The notes below the pieces were generated by a model. That model was not told the origin of the DNA. It saw only the letters and a program-made list of their open reading frames with translations, and did no database searches. A stretch of 64,000 nucleotides of DNA, taken from positions 13,350,029 through 13,414,028 of the forward strand of contig CM075942.1 of assembly GCA_038030265.1 (NCBI GenBank), given 5' to 3'. Below are positions 53,271-64,000 of this stretch, one piece after another. Source of the DNA: Corythucha ciliata. Its lineage: Eukaryota > Arthropoda > Insecta > Hemiptera > Tingidae. Both the position numbers and the translations under genes were made by a program. Positions within the stretch are counted from its first letter, which is position 1. The number at the start of each line of letters is the position of its first letter.

Positions 53271-54689
53271 GAACGAGTTTGCTAGGAGTTTTCGAGGCGA
53301 AATTTACTACCGTTCCTTGCATAAAATTTGATTAAAATCGAACAGTAACACGTCTGAGCTATTTCGTGGCTAAAACATTCAAAAATCCTAGTTTTCAGCC
53401 GCGCTTTCTTTTTATGAGGTGGTCTGAATGGTGTGATGACAAGGGGGACTTTTTCGTGCCCACAGAGAAACTTTATACGCTCATTATTATACTCCGGTTA
53501 AGTGTTTTTTGGGCGGTGGCCGCCAGTATTTCTCAATTGAGAAGTACTCGCCGAGTATTGACCCAGAAAGGCTCGATTTGTCCGGATGTTTAAAAATGTC
53601 GCACCAAATCCCTTTTCTGGTGAATTTTGTACTGACAATATAGAGAATGATTTTTTTCAATTAAAATAGAGGCGTGATGACACAGCCTAATGCGTGTTGA
53701 AACGTCTACGCCGTTTAAAATTGAGTATATATGACGAGAAATATAAGGTCGTGTCGGTGCTACATCCTTTAATGCGTAGGTCGCGCCAGCCCTTCTTCAT
53801 ACAGGACCCATCCTCGCATCCATTAATCACACAAGTCTCCGCCACCTACACTCCCTCTTCAATCCTTCCATAGTGTACGCTAATGACACGACCTTCTTCC
53901 CGTCCTCAAACCACCGTTAAAGCCCCTCCTCCCCTAACCATCCATCGTAATAGAGGACATTTAGGAAATCGAGCAAAATATCCCTACTCATCGTGTACCC
54001 TCACGAAAAAAAATAAGCTATTTATTTTTCAGGAAGGTGTCGATAGGTGGTGTCTCGAAACTTGGAACACGGAACCTTTTAAAAACCGACCTTTTAACAA
54101 ATATACTGACCATATAAATAATGCTTTCACCTCGTACAGGAGCAAATACTCAGGGAATAGAGTTCTCTAAATGCGTGCCGGCCGTACAGTAAATAAAGCG
54201 TATGTTTCGTGAGCAATTTAAAACATTTAACTCACTGTAAAACGACAGTACGGTGGATTAACTCCGCTATTATTTCAAAGTGGTTACCCTCTCCAGTTAC
54301 CATCCTCCACATGAAGACTCTCCCATTCCTCTTTGCTTCTTTCTGAATGAATGAACCATGAACGTGTGGTGTGGAGGCTGAGTCAGCATGGCTCTCATTT
54401 CCTTTTATGCGATGGTCTCTTATAAGGGGTGGGTTTCAGGCAGGAGGAAAGAAGAAAGCAACACCCTATTATACATCCCTTCACTCACCTTCACCTAACT
54501 GTGTAAAGCCATGAAGGTTTCTACTGTACATTATGCTGTGAAGACGAAAGTATGGATGCAACACAATCGATAAATATCATTTATTTATGTGCTAAAAATA
54601 TAAATAACGGTATTGTGACTTATGAAGGCAACTCTGGTGACTCATTTTCCAAGTAGGTAGTAATTGTACGGTGGATTTGAACATTGGGC
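53271..54689. other. Unassigned non-coding DNA
   Basis: No gene recognised. A 95-codon frame at 53883-54170 has no domain signature. Confidence 0.4.
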
Positions 54690-55010
54690 GGTTGTGAATT
54701 TGGCTCATACAAAAATGAATTTGCTGATTACGGTCCAAAACCGATTTTGCGGCTCTATACTTACTTCAAAAACAACTTTGGTGGATTTCACGGCTTACAA
54801 TCTCATTGTAAGTTAAGTGGGCTGGGCTCATTCGAAATTCCAATTTCAATCGTTCGTCAATTTCAAAAATGAAATTACTCGGTTACTGGCTCTTTTAAAA
54901 ACTAATTTCGTCGGATTGGCACCCTTAAAAATCAAAATTCACTGATTTCCTTCCTTCAAACATGCACCAATTTCGTGGACCTTGCTGGTTCAAAAGTTAT
55001 GCCGCATGTC
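54690..55010 (-). repeat. Type-A 30-bp array, reversed
   Basis: A few diverged units (GGCTCTTTTAAAAACTAATT, TTCGTCGGATTGGC). Confidence 0.6.
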
Positions 55011-55159
55011 AGTTGTCCCACCCAAAAATACTTTTGTTTAGTATCGGAACTCATTAACTAATTCGCATTCAATCTTAACAGTTCCATTCAACAGGAAAAG
55101 CACAGTCATGAAATTGTCCCATTTCATAGATTACATGGAGCTGTATACGAATATGAGCG

Positions 55160-55345
55160 TCGGCCAGCGGCATTTGCCCTCGGTGGCCACTCAATTTCCC
55201 CAAATTTAGGGCATGAATTAACCGAAATATGTATAAATTCACGTTCTCATTCGCTATAGGTTTTTTGTAGCTGCGAATAAGACCTGAGGCATTTGGCCGC
55301 CCTCAGTGGCCAGTCAAACAATCTAGGGACAATAATTAACTACCG
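55160..55345 (+). repeat. Two diverged tandem copies of ~124 bp
   Basis: GGCATTTG(C)CCTC(G)GTGGCC with a following AATTAAC recurs at an interval of about 124 bp. Confidence 0.5.
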
Positions 55346-56093
55346 ACTTACACAAAGTTTCTCCATTTCCGGCGTAGACTTGCCTGTAAACTTTCTCATA
55401 GAAAAGAACAGTGCACATAGACCTTGATAGGCTACTCCAAGTCGAGAAAAATCGCCCAAAACCAACAAGGCACAACGTGCCATTCTCGAAGGCGTCGACG
55501 ATCCCCAATAAAGACGTTTTTGTCTGATGGTGTCAGAAAGCTTTCAGTCCCGCATATTTACTCCCACTTTTGCAATTTTGTGGCTGCATGTCGTGGGCGG
55601 CTAGACGGGATTCTATAATCACTAAAAAAAAGTCCAGAAACTTGCCATTTCGCGGAAATAAAAGACCAGAAACATGGAATTTCGCGTCAAAGCGTTACCA
55701 AATCACCTTTTCACGATCCTACGTTCATGAGAATGAAACCTAAAAATCCTAATTTTTCCCACTTTATAAGCTTTTCGAGGGCTCAGTGGTCGACCTTTCA
55801 GGTTTCAGACCCAGGCACGCTGGCTTGCCCAAAAGCCGTGCCAGAGAGTGGATCCTGTTCACGAGGGCTGAAGACAAACCGTACGGGCAAAACGGGGACT
55901 GAGGGTGTTGTGGCCGTACGCACCTCTGCCGAGTTCAAACATCAACATGGCTCACTCGGAGAGCTGGGGCCGGGGGCCCGAGACCCCTAACGTCATTCGC
56001 GTTCGTCTCTAATAGCCAAGATTTCATCATTTTGGGGTTCCCTTCAAGAGTCAACTTGAGGATTTCCACCCTTAATTGTTTAAGAAATGCTTA
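55346..56093. other. Unassigned non-coding DNA
   Basis: No gene recognised. Confidence 0.4.
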
Positions 56094-56231
56094 TGTCCGT
56101 ATTTATGAACGTTCCTTGACATTAAGGAACCCTTGAAATTCATTAGAACATATGTTTTTATTGTGATCAAAACTGTTCTCAATGGTTCCTTGACTCGAGG
56201 AAGCTTCAAGTAACGTTCATAAATACGGGCC
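56094..56231. mobile_element. 138-bp MITE, same family as 44634-44773
   Basis: Inverted repeats begin near (G)TCCGTATTTATGAACGTT at the left and GGCCCGTATTTATGAACGTT at the right, read inward. TTA flanks both sides (56091-56093 and 56232-56234), a PIF/Harbinger-type 3-bp duplication. Non-coding. Confidence 0.8.
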
Positions 56232-56369
56232 TTAGTTTCCCTCTAATACTTGTAGAATCCATTCTCTATCGTTACTTGCTTGGCTGCACAAGTCTTGGTA
56301 GTTGCGGGGGGGGGAGCAGCATGGAGCGGCAAAACTAAATTAGCCCCAGGGCGGCAAAAAGCAAGATCC

Positions 56370-56700
56370 GCACTGAAGAAAAAATACACCACCGAACAGC
56401 TCACTCTCCACCGAAAAATTCGTTCAGTGGAGAATTCTCTTTTTTCGGTGGTTAATCTTCACCGAAGAAGGCAGCCATATTGTAAAATTACCGCCGATGG
56501 ATCTGCGGTTGAGCGTTCTGCGGTCGTATAGCCGAACGTAGGTGAACATTCACCGCAGAAGAAATTACTTCTCCACTGAACTATTTCTTCGGTGGCTTAA
56601 AATTCGATGACACGCCGAATAAAATTTACTGAAGATCGGTGACATTATTTCGGTAGTTGTTTTACTGAACGTTGGACGCAAATTACCGATGCTCAGTGAC
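56370..56700. repeat. ACCGAA-rich degenerate repeat block 1
   Basis: CACCGAA, ACCGAAGAA, CCGCAGAAG and their reversed forms (TTCGGTGG) recur every 20-30 bp on both strands. It is distinct from the A-D arrays. Confidence 0.55.
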
Positions 56701-57239
56701 AAATCTCATGTCTAAGGGAACGGGTCACTTCTGCCAACGACAAGTAGCCGATCGTGGTTGGCTATCCACCGAGTAACCACGCCAAGCGAGCGAGACGAGA
56801 CGAAGGAATGAAGCTTCTAGTTCTAACTGAGTTGGGGAGAGGAGAGCACGAGTTCAGTGTTCAGTGTGGTGATTGTGTGTGTTGAGTGACCGTAAGAAAG
56901 TATCGGTTATTGGCAAGTACTAAAATTATTATTTAGATTGGTGTAGTTCAATGTAATTAATTTTTATCGAGTTTTACGGCGCTTCCTGACTATCACGACG
57001 GATGAACTTATTTCAAGAATATTATAGTAGTGATCCTGCATGATTGAATGCGTGTTATTGTGAGCCTAGTTTTCAGATTATGTAATTTATTCCCTTTTAC
57101 TTGTACATTATGCTATGTATTTTATTCCCTATTATTGATATAAAGGATAATAAAAGCTTTTTAAAAAGTGTACTATAGTTTATAGAGCCATGCTTCTCCT
57201 TGTTTGACCTTCACTGTGAAACACAGGTTCCTCTTTCTA
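56701..57239. other. Unassigned segment between ACCGAA blocks
   Basis: No gene. It begins with a GC-richer, leader-like part and ends with an AATAAAAGC polyadenylation-like signal near 57150. Confidence 0.3.
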
Positions 57240-57600
57240 CTGACTCATTCCACCCTCGCTGAATTTCGGTGGGTGTTTACCGAACTTCAATGCTAAACAC
57301 CGGCGAGCTAATGCTGAATATCACCGAACGTGAGAAACAAGGCACTTGCCTAGTTCGGGTTACCGAACTAGGGAAGCGTATTTCCGATCGTGATTGATTG
57401 CGCACCGATATCAAAGGGCTAGCCACCGAACTTCTGCAGATAAGCCGGAGAATTCCGTGATCGAACATAGGCTCATTGAAGACGAAGTTCGGAAGCAAAC
57501 TACCGAAATTTTACTCGGCGGTTTTACACCGAACAAAAAAGTCACCGAACATCACCGGAGAATGTTACTCGAAGAAGATCGGTGGTATTTTCACCGCCGA
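57240..57600. repeat. ACCGAA-rich degenerate repeat block 2
   Basis: TTACCGAAC, CACCGAACTTC and TTCGGTG recur as in block 1. The two blocks flank 56701-57239. Confidence 0.55.
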
Positions 57601-58088
57601 AGGCCTCATTTTTTCTCTCAGTGCGGCCCTGAATAATACGTGGATAACGTTTTACTCGAGGTGTATAGTGAGTGATTCGATGAAATGCAAAAAGGACCTC
57701 AGAGCGCTTGCGCACTGCCTTCTTGGCGTGGTGCGGGGTGATAGAAGAGAAGGAGAAGGAGCCCCTATCCTTCTCATCTGTGGTGTGGACTGGAGTAAAG
57801 TAAGTCACCACTCACTTCACTCACTTTTAAATCACTTTTTATTCACACTTCTTGTTCACACACTTGATCACACTTGTTGTTCGTGTACTTCGGTTGAGTG
57901 AGGATCTGGATTTAGCTCTCTCTCTCTCTCTCTTCAGATTGTTTACTGGACAATTTTCGCCCTTTCGGAAGTATTCTTTTTTCTTTTTTTTATTTATTCA
58001 CTCTTGAAGATTTAAGTTTATTATTTACATTATTTTATTTATCTCTAGAAGATAGATATTTTTTTCTAATTAAAAAAACGTCGGCATA
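57601..58088. other. Possible leader of the Jockey-like LINE, with (CT)n
   Basis: No coding frame of note. A (CT)n run lies at about 57917-57935. The last part may be the 5' untranslated region of the LINE that follows. Confidence 0.35.
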
Positions 58089-58473
58089 ATGGAGGAGAAT
58101 GACCCCGAGAAAGAAGGTGTACCGCCGGACAAAGTCCCTCCTGATATCGAGATGAGGGAGACAACATTGAGGGAAAAGAACGAAAAAAATATTGAAATGA
58201 TGTTCCGATCTTCGGACTCGGGCCCATTTCATGTAGGTACTAATAGAAAGTATCGTCACTGAACAAAGAGGAATAGGAAGGCTTCATCCAATGTCGATAG
58301 GGAAACTAATCCACTCCCAAGGCTCGCAAATCTCCAAGCACATCTCTTTAATTAAAACAGTCGGAAGAAATCGTGTGCGAGTGGAATGTTCGAACCCATC
58401 AACGGCTAACAGCCTATTAAAATCATGTTTCATAAGAGATAAAGGATTTAAAATTTATATTCCGAAACACTAA
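58089..58473 (+). pseudogene. Jockey-like LINE ORF1 (Gag-like) fragment
   Basis: An ATG at 58089 opens a 57-codon frame (MEENDPEKEGVPP... to ...SGPFHVGTN), stopping at 58260. From about 58245 the matching continuation is in another frame: ESIVTEQRGIGRLHPMSIGKL, then KTVGRNRVRVECSNPSTANSLL and FKIYIPKH, ending in TAA 58471-58473. After this stop VRRGVIRGVDTQISDE follows in the same frame. GPF..., LHPMSIGKL and the basic RNRVRVE strand are the conserved order of Jockey-clade ORF1. One frameshift (about 58240-58250) and at least two stops break it. The role in intact elements is RNA binding. Confidence 0.65.
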
Positions 58474-58768
58474 TTAGTACGACGCGGTGTGATCAGGGGA
58501 GTTGACACTCAAATTTCAGACGAATAAGTTGCTAGTTCAACTTTCACCGAACTAGGACAATTGAAAATAATAGGCATAAAAAGGATGAACCGTAGAATCC
58601 TAGATCCTACAACCGCGGAATACAAGTTAATACCTACCCAATCATAGTTCTAATTACGATACGCGTACAATCATTACCGGCAAATGTGTACATCTACAAT
58701 ACTCGCTGCATGATACACCGAACAATGACATATCAAGCTAACAATGGTCAGCCTCTTTCAATAGTTAC

Positions 58769-59080
58769 CCGAAACCGGTTTTATTTCTAGGAGACTTTAA
58801 CTGTCACTATGAAGCGTTTAAATCTGCGTGGTCCGATACTAGGGGCAGAAATTTAATTAATGCGATTCAAGATTCAGGACTAGTATATTTAAATGATGGT
58901 TCTCACACCTATGACGGCCACGGAAGGAAATCTGCGATAGATCTTAGCTTATGCTGCCAGGAATTAGCACCCCAATTTGACTAGCAAGTCCTCCAGGACC
59001 CCATGGGCTCTGATCATCTTCCTATTATATTAAACAATCAACAAATCTTCCCTCGGGGTAGTTTAACATGCCCCTAAATG
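58769..59080 (+). pseudogene. Jockey-like LINE endonuclease remnant
   Basis: The frame reads PKPVLFLGDFNCHYEAF, with the catalytic GDFN box, then NDGSHTYDGHGRKSAIDLSLC, a TAG at 58982-58984, and DPMGSDHLPI with the catalytic SDH. These are the C-terminal motifs of the apurinic-type endonuclease of Jockey LINEs. The N-terminal half is missing. Confidence 0.65.
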
Positions 59081-59107
59081 CCAAAATTACTTTATTAAAC
59101 TTATTAA

Positions 59108-59788
59108 ATGAAACGTGGAGGTCAGGTCAATTCTCCGACTCAATGGAAGAAGATAACCGTAATCCCAATATTAAAACCATTAAAGCAACCTAACATAGCA
59201 GAATCGTACAGACCAATATCCCTGTGCTCATGCGTGCTGAAAACTTTTGAGCGAATGATAAAAAACAGAATAGACTGGTGGTTGGAAGACCACGAAAATT
59301 TACCAAATTCGCAGTATGGATTTCGCAAAGGTAAATCTACTCAACATAAATTAGCCCAACTTATCAGCGAAATCAAGGTGGGATTCACAGAGATGAAATC
59401 CACTTTGGCCCACTTCTTAGATGTAAAAGGAGCGTTCGATAGTGTCGTTCTACCAGTTCTGTGCAAGAAAATTGTAGCTTTGGGTTTGCCATACCAGTTT
59501 GCCCGCAACATTATCAGTTTACTGTCGGGCAGGAAAATAACGGTTCGTGTAGATGGACGATATATCGGACCTCGATTGACCAACCAAGGATTACCTCTGG
59601 GCGACATTCTGAGCCCATTGCTATATTCCATCTATGTTGCTGATATAGAGTCCGTTCCAGTTCCAGGAGTAAGAATATTACAGTACGCCGACGACATATG
59701 TATATACACTACATGTAAGAAGATCCATGACTGCGTTGAGAAATTGAATATAACCATATGGCCGCCTTACTTACTTGGGCCAACATGA
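59108..59788 (+). CDS. Jockey-like LINE reverse transcriptase (fragment)
   Basis: This 226-residue frame lies in the same frame as the endonuclease remnant. It has WKKITVIPILKP (13-24), ESYRPISLCSCVLKTFERM (32-50), YGFRKGKSTQHKL (70-82), FLDVKGAFDSV (103-113) as the palm box with its first catalytic Asp, GLPLGDILSPLLY (161-173) and YADD (193-196). GLPLGD has L where Q is usual. The last about 10 residues are out of frame with the continuation (LTWANMIGLTISPEKSQCCLF), which is seen one base off to about 59860. Fingers before residue 13 and the thumb are missing. Jockey clade is supported by the SYRPISL and ERM spacing; another LINE clade of the same group is possible. Confidence 0.75.
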   Translation: MKRGGQVNSPTQWKKITVIPILKPLKQPNIAESYRPISLCSCVLKTFERMIKNRIDWWLEDHENLPNSQYGFRKGKSTQHKLAQLISEIKVGFTEMKSTLAHFLDVKGAFDSVVLPVLCKKIVALGLPYQFARNIISLLSGRKITVRVDGRYIGPRLTNQGLPLGDILSPLLYSIYVADIESVPVPGVRILQYADDICIYTTCKKIHDCVEKLNITIWPPYLLGPT

Positions 59789-59880
59789 TAGGTCTTACCA
59801 TATCACCCGAAAAATCACAATGTTGCCTCTTCACAAGAACTAGAAATCCTGGTACGGGGACAGAGAGCACATAAAGCGGT

Positions 59881-60727
59881 GTAACCTTCCCTATGGTACA
59901 AAAAGTAGTAAAAAAGAAGGGGTAACTACCTACCTCGCCCCTGTGTGACGTACCAGAGCTTGCACGAGGCTACTACATACACTTCCGAAGCATTGGGGCG
60001 GCATATTTTCTCACTCATCAACCTCTCACATATACGTGTTTGTTAATTTTTTGGTTTGTGCGGGCTCGTGTTTACTTTATTTGAGGCGAGTTCTTCGTTC
60101 AATCCATAAAAAAGATGAGACATTTCATCTGCGAACGATTAAATCGTTAAAACATTGTTTTATTATTAGAGATCATAAATGACCCAGGTGGAATTTGAAA
60201 GGCCGATTCAAATAATGTGCCGCGACCATTATCAAACTGGGAGCTTTGTGAACACATTTCCGAAGTTTTCAAGATCTCTACGGAAATTCAAAACTCCAAA
60301 TTGCAGACGTGCGTGTATAAGTGTAAAATAATACATGGCGCATAATTATCGGATTCATCATTTCTCCCGTGTTTTTTTAATTAAGTCGGGCCGAAAAACT
60401 TATGGAGACCAAAGTATTGGCTACGTCCAATGAAAAAGAGAGGGAAGCTCCGTAAAAGTACAGACATCATACTCAATTACCTAATTTTTATATTTATAAC
60501 AAAAAAACTTATTTGATTTTATCAATCACTATCCAAACAAAAAATATAATAATATTTTGCTTCAGTATAATGTATAAGCTACCGCAGTAGGACTCAATCT
60601 GAAATAATTACGTTACACATGATATAGGAAGGAGGGGCAGAGTATAAAATCGCTTGGAGGGAAAACAGAAATTTCGAATTAACTACTTTCAAACAATTTT
60701 TTAATGGTTATATTGATGAATAATTCG
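59881..60727. other. Unassigned non-coding DNA
   Basis: No gene recognised. Confidence 0.4.
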
Positions 60728-61003
60728 TTAGAAATACATCTCATCGTGTTTATGGTTGAACACGCTTTCAGAATAATAAAATAAAAAAATTAATGTTTCT
60801 TCCTCATTGTGGTCGTCAGTTTCCTGCTCACCAATCAACTCCTCATCACCGTTATCGTCGTCTGAATCATCGCTTTGGTCAGTATCGGAGTCCCTTTCGC
60901 GTTCTTCAACGACTTCCTCTTCGCCTTCTGAGTCACTACTCAGAATATTCGCATCATGTGAATGTGGAGAATCTTCGTCGTCCTCTGATATAACTCGGCG
61001 AAT
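60728..61003 (-). other. Acidic open reading frame without ATG
   Basis: The minus strand is open for 91 codons between TAA 61004-61006 and TAA 60728-60730. About 60 residues are extremely acidic and serine-rich (VISEDDEDSPHSHD... EGEEEVVEERERDSD... DDDNGDEELIGE). No Met start is present, but a TATATCAG acceptor-like site precedes the acidic part. Acidic N-termini occur in piggyBac-type transposases and many nuclear proteins. It could be an exon or a transposase remnant, and no core domain follows. Function unknown. Confidence 0.25.
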
Positions 61004-61544
61004 TTAATTAAATATCTCGAGGATCAGACAAACAGTACGACTTTCTTTGATGAGATGCCATTTTTCCTGGAAAAGGAGGAAAAAAAACAAAAAAAAAAAA
61101 CATAGAAACTCTCTACGACCTCTTAGTTCTTTGACTGATTTCACGAAATCCGTTAGATTTTCAGACATTAGCGAGCACTCGGAGTTCAGAACCAATCAAA
61201 AATTAGCAGCACATAATTTAATAATCCAAAGTTGTTAATAAAATATTTAGTTACCTGGAAGCTCGCAATGGACCCACGAGGTCTTATCAGCTACAGCTGA
61301 CTCGAGATCACAATGTAAACGCCGAGGGCCAACTGAGATCATGAAGGAAAATTCAGGGTAGGCAACAGTGATCCCCGCCACTTAACTGGCGCAACGGCCT
61401 CAGCGCTATCTAAATATTATAAAGAAGGTACGAGACCTCTCAGGTCGCGAGTTCCCGAGGGTTACGAGAATTATTTTGTCTTCATCACAAGCATTATTCA
61501 ATTTTATTTCATGAAATACATTTGAAAATCTCAATTGTATTGTA
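61004..61544. other. Unassigned non-coding DNA
   Basis: No gene recognised. Confidence 0.4.
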
Positions 61545-62010
61545 TCAATTTAGCTGCGATTTAACGTTTTGTTTTTTCCCATTTCAGCTTCAAGGCGCTA
61601 TTTTATAAGAGCCTTTTCTCTCTTTTTTTTTTTTTTTGGCTGCGAATTTACGTTTTTTTAAATTTTACCGTCAAATTAGCACATTTTTTCTCTTGTAGCC
61701 ATAGATTATCGCTTTTTCTTGATTTTGGCAGAATTTGACTTCAGAAACCCTATTGAGTTTTTCCTCAATTATCTAGCCGCAAATTAATACTTTTACTCAT
61801 TTTTTTCCGTGAATTTACTCTAATTATCACTTTTAGTTTTAGCCGTGTATCACCTTGTTTCTCATTTTTACTCGAATTTGCATTTTTTTGCCTTAAGCCA
61901 CGATTATTTTGTTTTCAATTTTAGTCGCGGAATTGCCCCAAGAGCAGCACATCAGCGCTTTTTGTCAATTTCATTGCGGTTCTATAGGGCGAATCTTTGA
62001 TTTTGTCTCA
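61545..62010 (+). repeat. Type-B 30-bp array
   Basis: Diverged forward units (ATTTTAGTCGCGGAATTG and similar). Ends just before the MITE at 62064. Confidence 0.7.
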
Positions 62011-62063
62011 ATTTGGGCCTTGAAGTTCATACTTGTGAGTGAACAAAATAATTTATTGCTAAA

Positions 62064-62200
62064 GGCCCGTTCACAAGCTCTATGTTTGTGTTGTGTGGTG
62101 TCTATGCAACCTATCAAAATGCTCCATTCTTCGAGGGAATAAATTTGTTTGGTTGCATGAACTCCACACAACGTAAACATAGAGCTTGTGAACGGGCACC
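62064..62200. mobile_element. ~137-bp MITE (GCCCGTTCACAAG family)
   Basis: Inverted repeats of about 45 bp start GCCCGTTCACAAGCTCTATG at both ends and continue through GTTGTGTGG and ATGCAACC. No coding capacity. The target duplication is unclear. Confidence 0.75.
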
Positions 62201-64000
62201 ATTATTTATTTGACGGATTTTTTTTTTCAACTGTATAGAATGTATTTTGACCGATTTATCCCGGGATTTTGAGCTTGACGTAACGGGAAAAATCGTCCGA
62301 GAGCCCACCGTAGGAAAAATCCGGGACATGTGGGTCCCAGACCATAAAAAACGTCCTGTGCAGGAGCCACACACGATTAAATAACCCGAATTTTTTGTAC
62401 TGTGGGCTCCCGGACTAAAACAAAATGTCAGAGGTCAACACTGTGTATACGTATTATGAATTTTATGTCGAAAAAATTGACAATTTTCCCATGTAGAAAA
62501 CGATTCTTAATGCGTTAAACTTGAATTTTTGGTCCTTTGGAACACCCAGGGTGCAGGGTTACTCATGTGTTTCAGCCCCTCAAACTGTCCCTTCTGCCCC
62601 AACAACGATCTTTTTTTATCAGGAACTCGTAAATGGAAAAGTTAAGCCTCAAGCCAGCCCCAAACGTAGTAAATTTTAGGCCAGCTATTCAACCAGTCAC
62701 TTATCGAACAGTAAAAGTTTTGGCGGTCAGTATAATTATCTGCATGTAAATTTGGCATTAATGGGAACCGTCCAAAAAGCACACCATTCACGGTTGATCT
62801 ATCTTGAAAGTGTCAAAAATATGGAATCCGAATTTTTAGGCTTCAATTCCATAACTGAAACTGCGAGAAAACTTGGAATTCAAGCTCCGGGTACTGATTT
62901 TTGGTTTGGAAGCGTCATAAAGCATCAGTAACTAACTTGTTGGCACTTGTTGTAACTTTAGGGCAAACACAACATGAACGTGTGTGGGTAAGGGTGAAAT
63001 GAGAGCATTTATGTGTCCCCTCAACCCTTCAACTATATACTTCCATGCCACACCCACCTCTCCGCCCTGAGAGCTTTCAGCGTTGTGCTTCTAAATGACA
63101 AAATGGTCTCTCTGACGCTCATTTCCCTTCAATCCAAGTTCATTAAACGGTTTAATGAGCCTCCCCCCCCCCCTTCCATTCCTTACGACGGGATCAAATA
63201 AGAATCTCATGAATAAATGAAGATAACACGCTCCATCCCCGTTTAGTATCAACATTCTTGAACGTATTTCTCCCCTCATTTGTGCGCGACACTTTTTACC
63301 AACACTTGTGCGAGAGAATCTTCGAAAGATAGGAACTCGGAACCGCCGGAGGGTTGGACGGTTTAGGCCTAGCGGGGTTCGGTGGAGGGGTGGGGGGCTG
63401 TTTGCTTCTTTCAGGATTTAGATCGGTCAAGTTCTTTCGAAGGTGCCTATATTTAGAAACTGGGAGTCGCGGCTTTTATATGTATTTATTCCGAAGTAGT
63501 GCGAAACCGGTCCGTTCTGTTTTTCTCTTCTTCTTCTTTTTATTTTATTTTTTATTTCCATCTCTCCCTTTGCACCGATATGGGGATAGGAGATCCGAAA
63601 AAGCTGCGGACGTCTATAACAGTGTGTCGCGACCGCGAGGAATCGAGACAATCGCTATTTTTGGGGAGGGCGAAAATATTTTTCTTGTGCGATGAAAGTC
63701 CGATGGCGTGAGGAGGGGGGATCAGTTTATAATTTTCGTGAAGGATCACCTTAATTAAAAAATTATAACTTATATGTAACTCTCTAAATCGTGTTCACGT
63801 TTACAGGGAACGCCTCCTCGAATAAATTTGCGTACTAGTCAATTAGCTAGCTTTAATAATTAATAATAATTACGCATAATAGAGTAATTACATGTTTTTA
63901 TCGACTCTTCCAGAGGCAGCTGCAATTGAGGGAATCGAATAACCACATCTATCATTTTTTTTGTTCCCAGGTAACATCGTCATCGTTTTTTGTTTGTTTG
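62201..64000. other. Unassigned non-coding DNA to window end
   Basis: No gene or clear repeat recognised. A C run lies at 63164-63174, and poly-T-rich frames at 63354-63749 overlap on both strands and have no family signature. Confidence 0.4.

Larger units (their letters stand above)
58089..59880 (+). mobile_element. Deleted Jockey-like LINE
   Basis: Plus-strand order: ORF1 pieces (58089-58740), an endonuclease remnant (58769-59080) and an RT piece (59108-59880). Intact Jockey elements are about 4-6 kb; here internal deletions remove the ORF1 C-terminus, most of the endonuclease, the RT N-terminus and everything after the RT palm. No A-tail is seen. Confidence 0.7.

Noticed and set aside
60807..61007. 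Serine-rich plus-strand ORF
   Set aside because: It is the antisense of the acidic GAA/GAC-rich frame and looks like its shadow.

Overview
The window looks like a repeat-rich, AT-rich stretch of an invertebrate nuclear genome, most likely an arthropod. The signs are a Jockey-like LINE, an R1-like LINE, a BEL/Pao gag fragment, and two Ty3/gypsy elements with CHCC-type Gag and tryptophan-tRNA-like primer sites (CsRn1/Kabuki style), together with long homopolymer runs and no operon structure. I found no host protein gene that I can defend. Almost all recognisable coding sequence belongs to transposons, and most of it is broken.

Layout. 1-1150: the 5' end of an LTR element leaving the left edge on the minus strand, then a BEL/Pao gag fragment. 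1150-6140: unassigned AT-rich DNA. 6139-9180: a 5'-truncated, GC-rich R1-like LINE (minus strand, A-tail at 6139-6172) carrying a 283-bp foldback MITE. 9180-13490: unassigned. 13490-27300: long degenerate arrays of ~30-bp repeats, a 356-bp palindrome with Penelope-like leader features, and a 4.16-kb hAT-like element (19807-23963) containing a 1.43-kb tandem duplication and tRNA-like segments. 27460-29070: diverged ~305-bp tandem repeats split by a 758-bp TA-flanked MITE. 29554-34208: gypsy element 1, with a 614-bp MITE inside its 3' LTR. 34290-36520: more 30-bp arrays. 37370-39578: a second hAT-like element made almost wholly of 20- and 30-bp repeats. 39590-44630: unassigned. 44634-55010: arrays again, with a TIR element at 46889-51593 that is itself split by gypsy element 2 (47008-51166). 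56094-56231: a small MITE related to the one at 44634. 56370-57600: ACCGAA-rich degenerate repeats. 58089-59880: a deleted Jockey-like LINE. 60728-61003: an acidic reading frame. 61545-62200: arrays and a MITE.

The strongest novel signal is the array system. At least ten blocks of highly diverged tandem repeats share a period that is a multiple of 10 bp (30, or 20 in one block). Several are arranged as an arm of one orientation followed by an arm of the opposite orientation. In two cases these arms fill an element with short terminal inverted repeats and an 8-bp target duplication. That is a foldback-like architecture on apparently hAT-type ends. Within each unit the A/T tracts recur about every 10 bp, which predicts intrinsically curved DNA.

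The two gypsy elements each place gag and pol in a -1 relation with a canonical slippery heptamer just before the gag stop. Insertions can be dated by nesting: gypsy 1 lies outside its MITE, and gypsy 2 sits inside a TIR element near an array.
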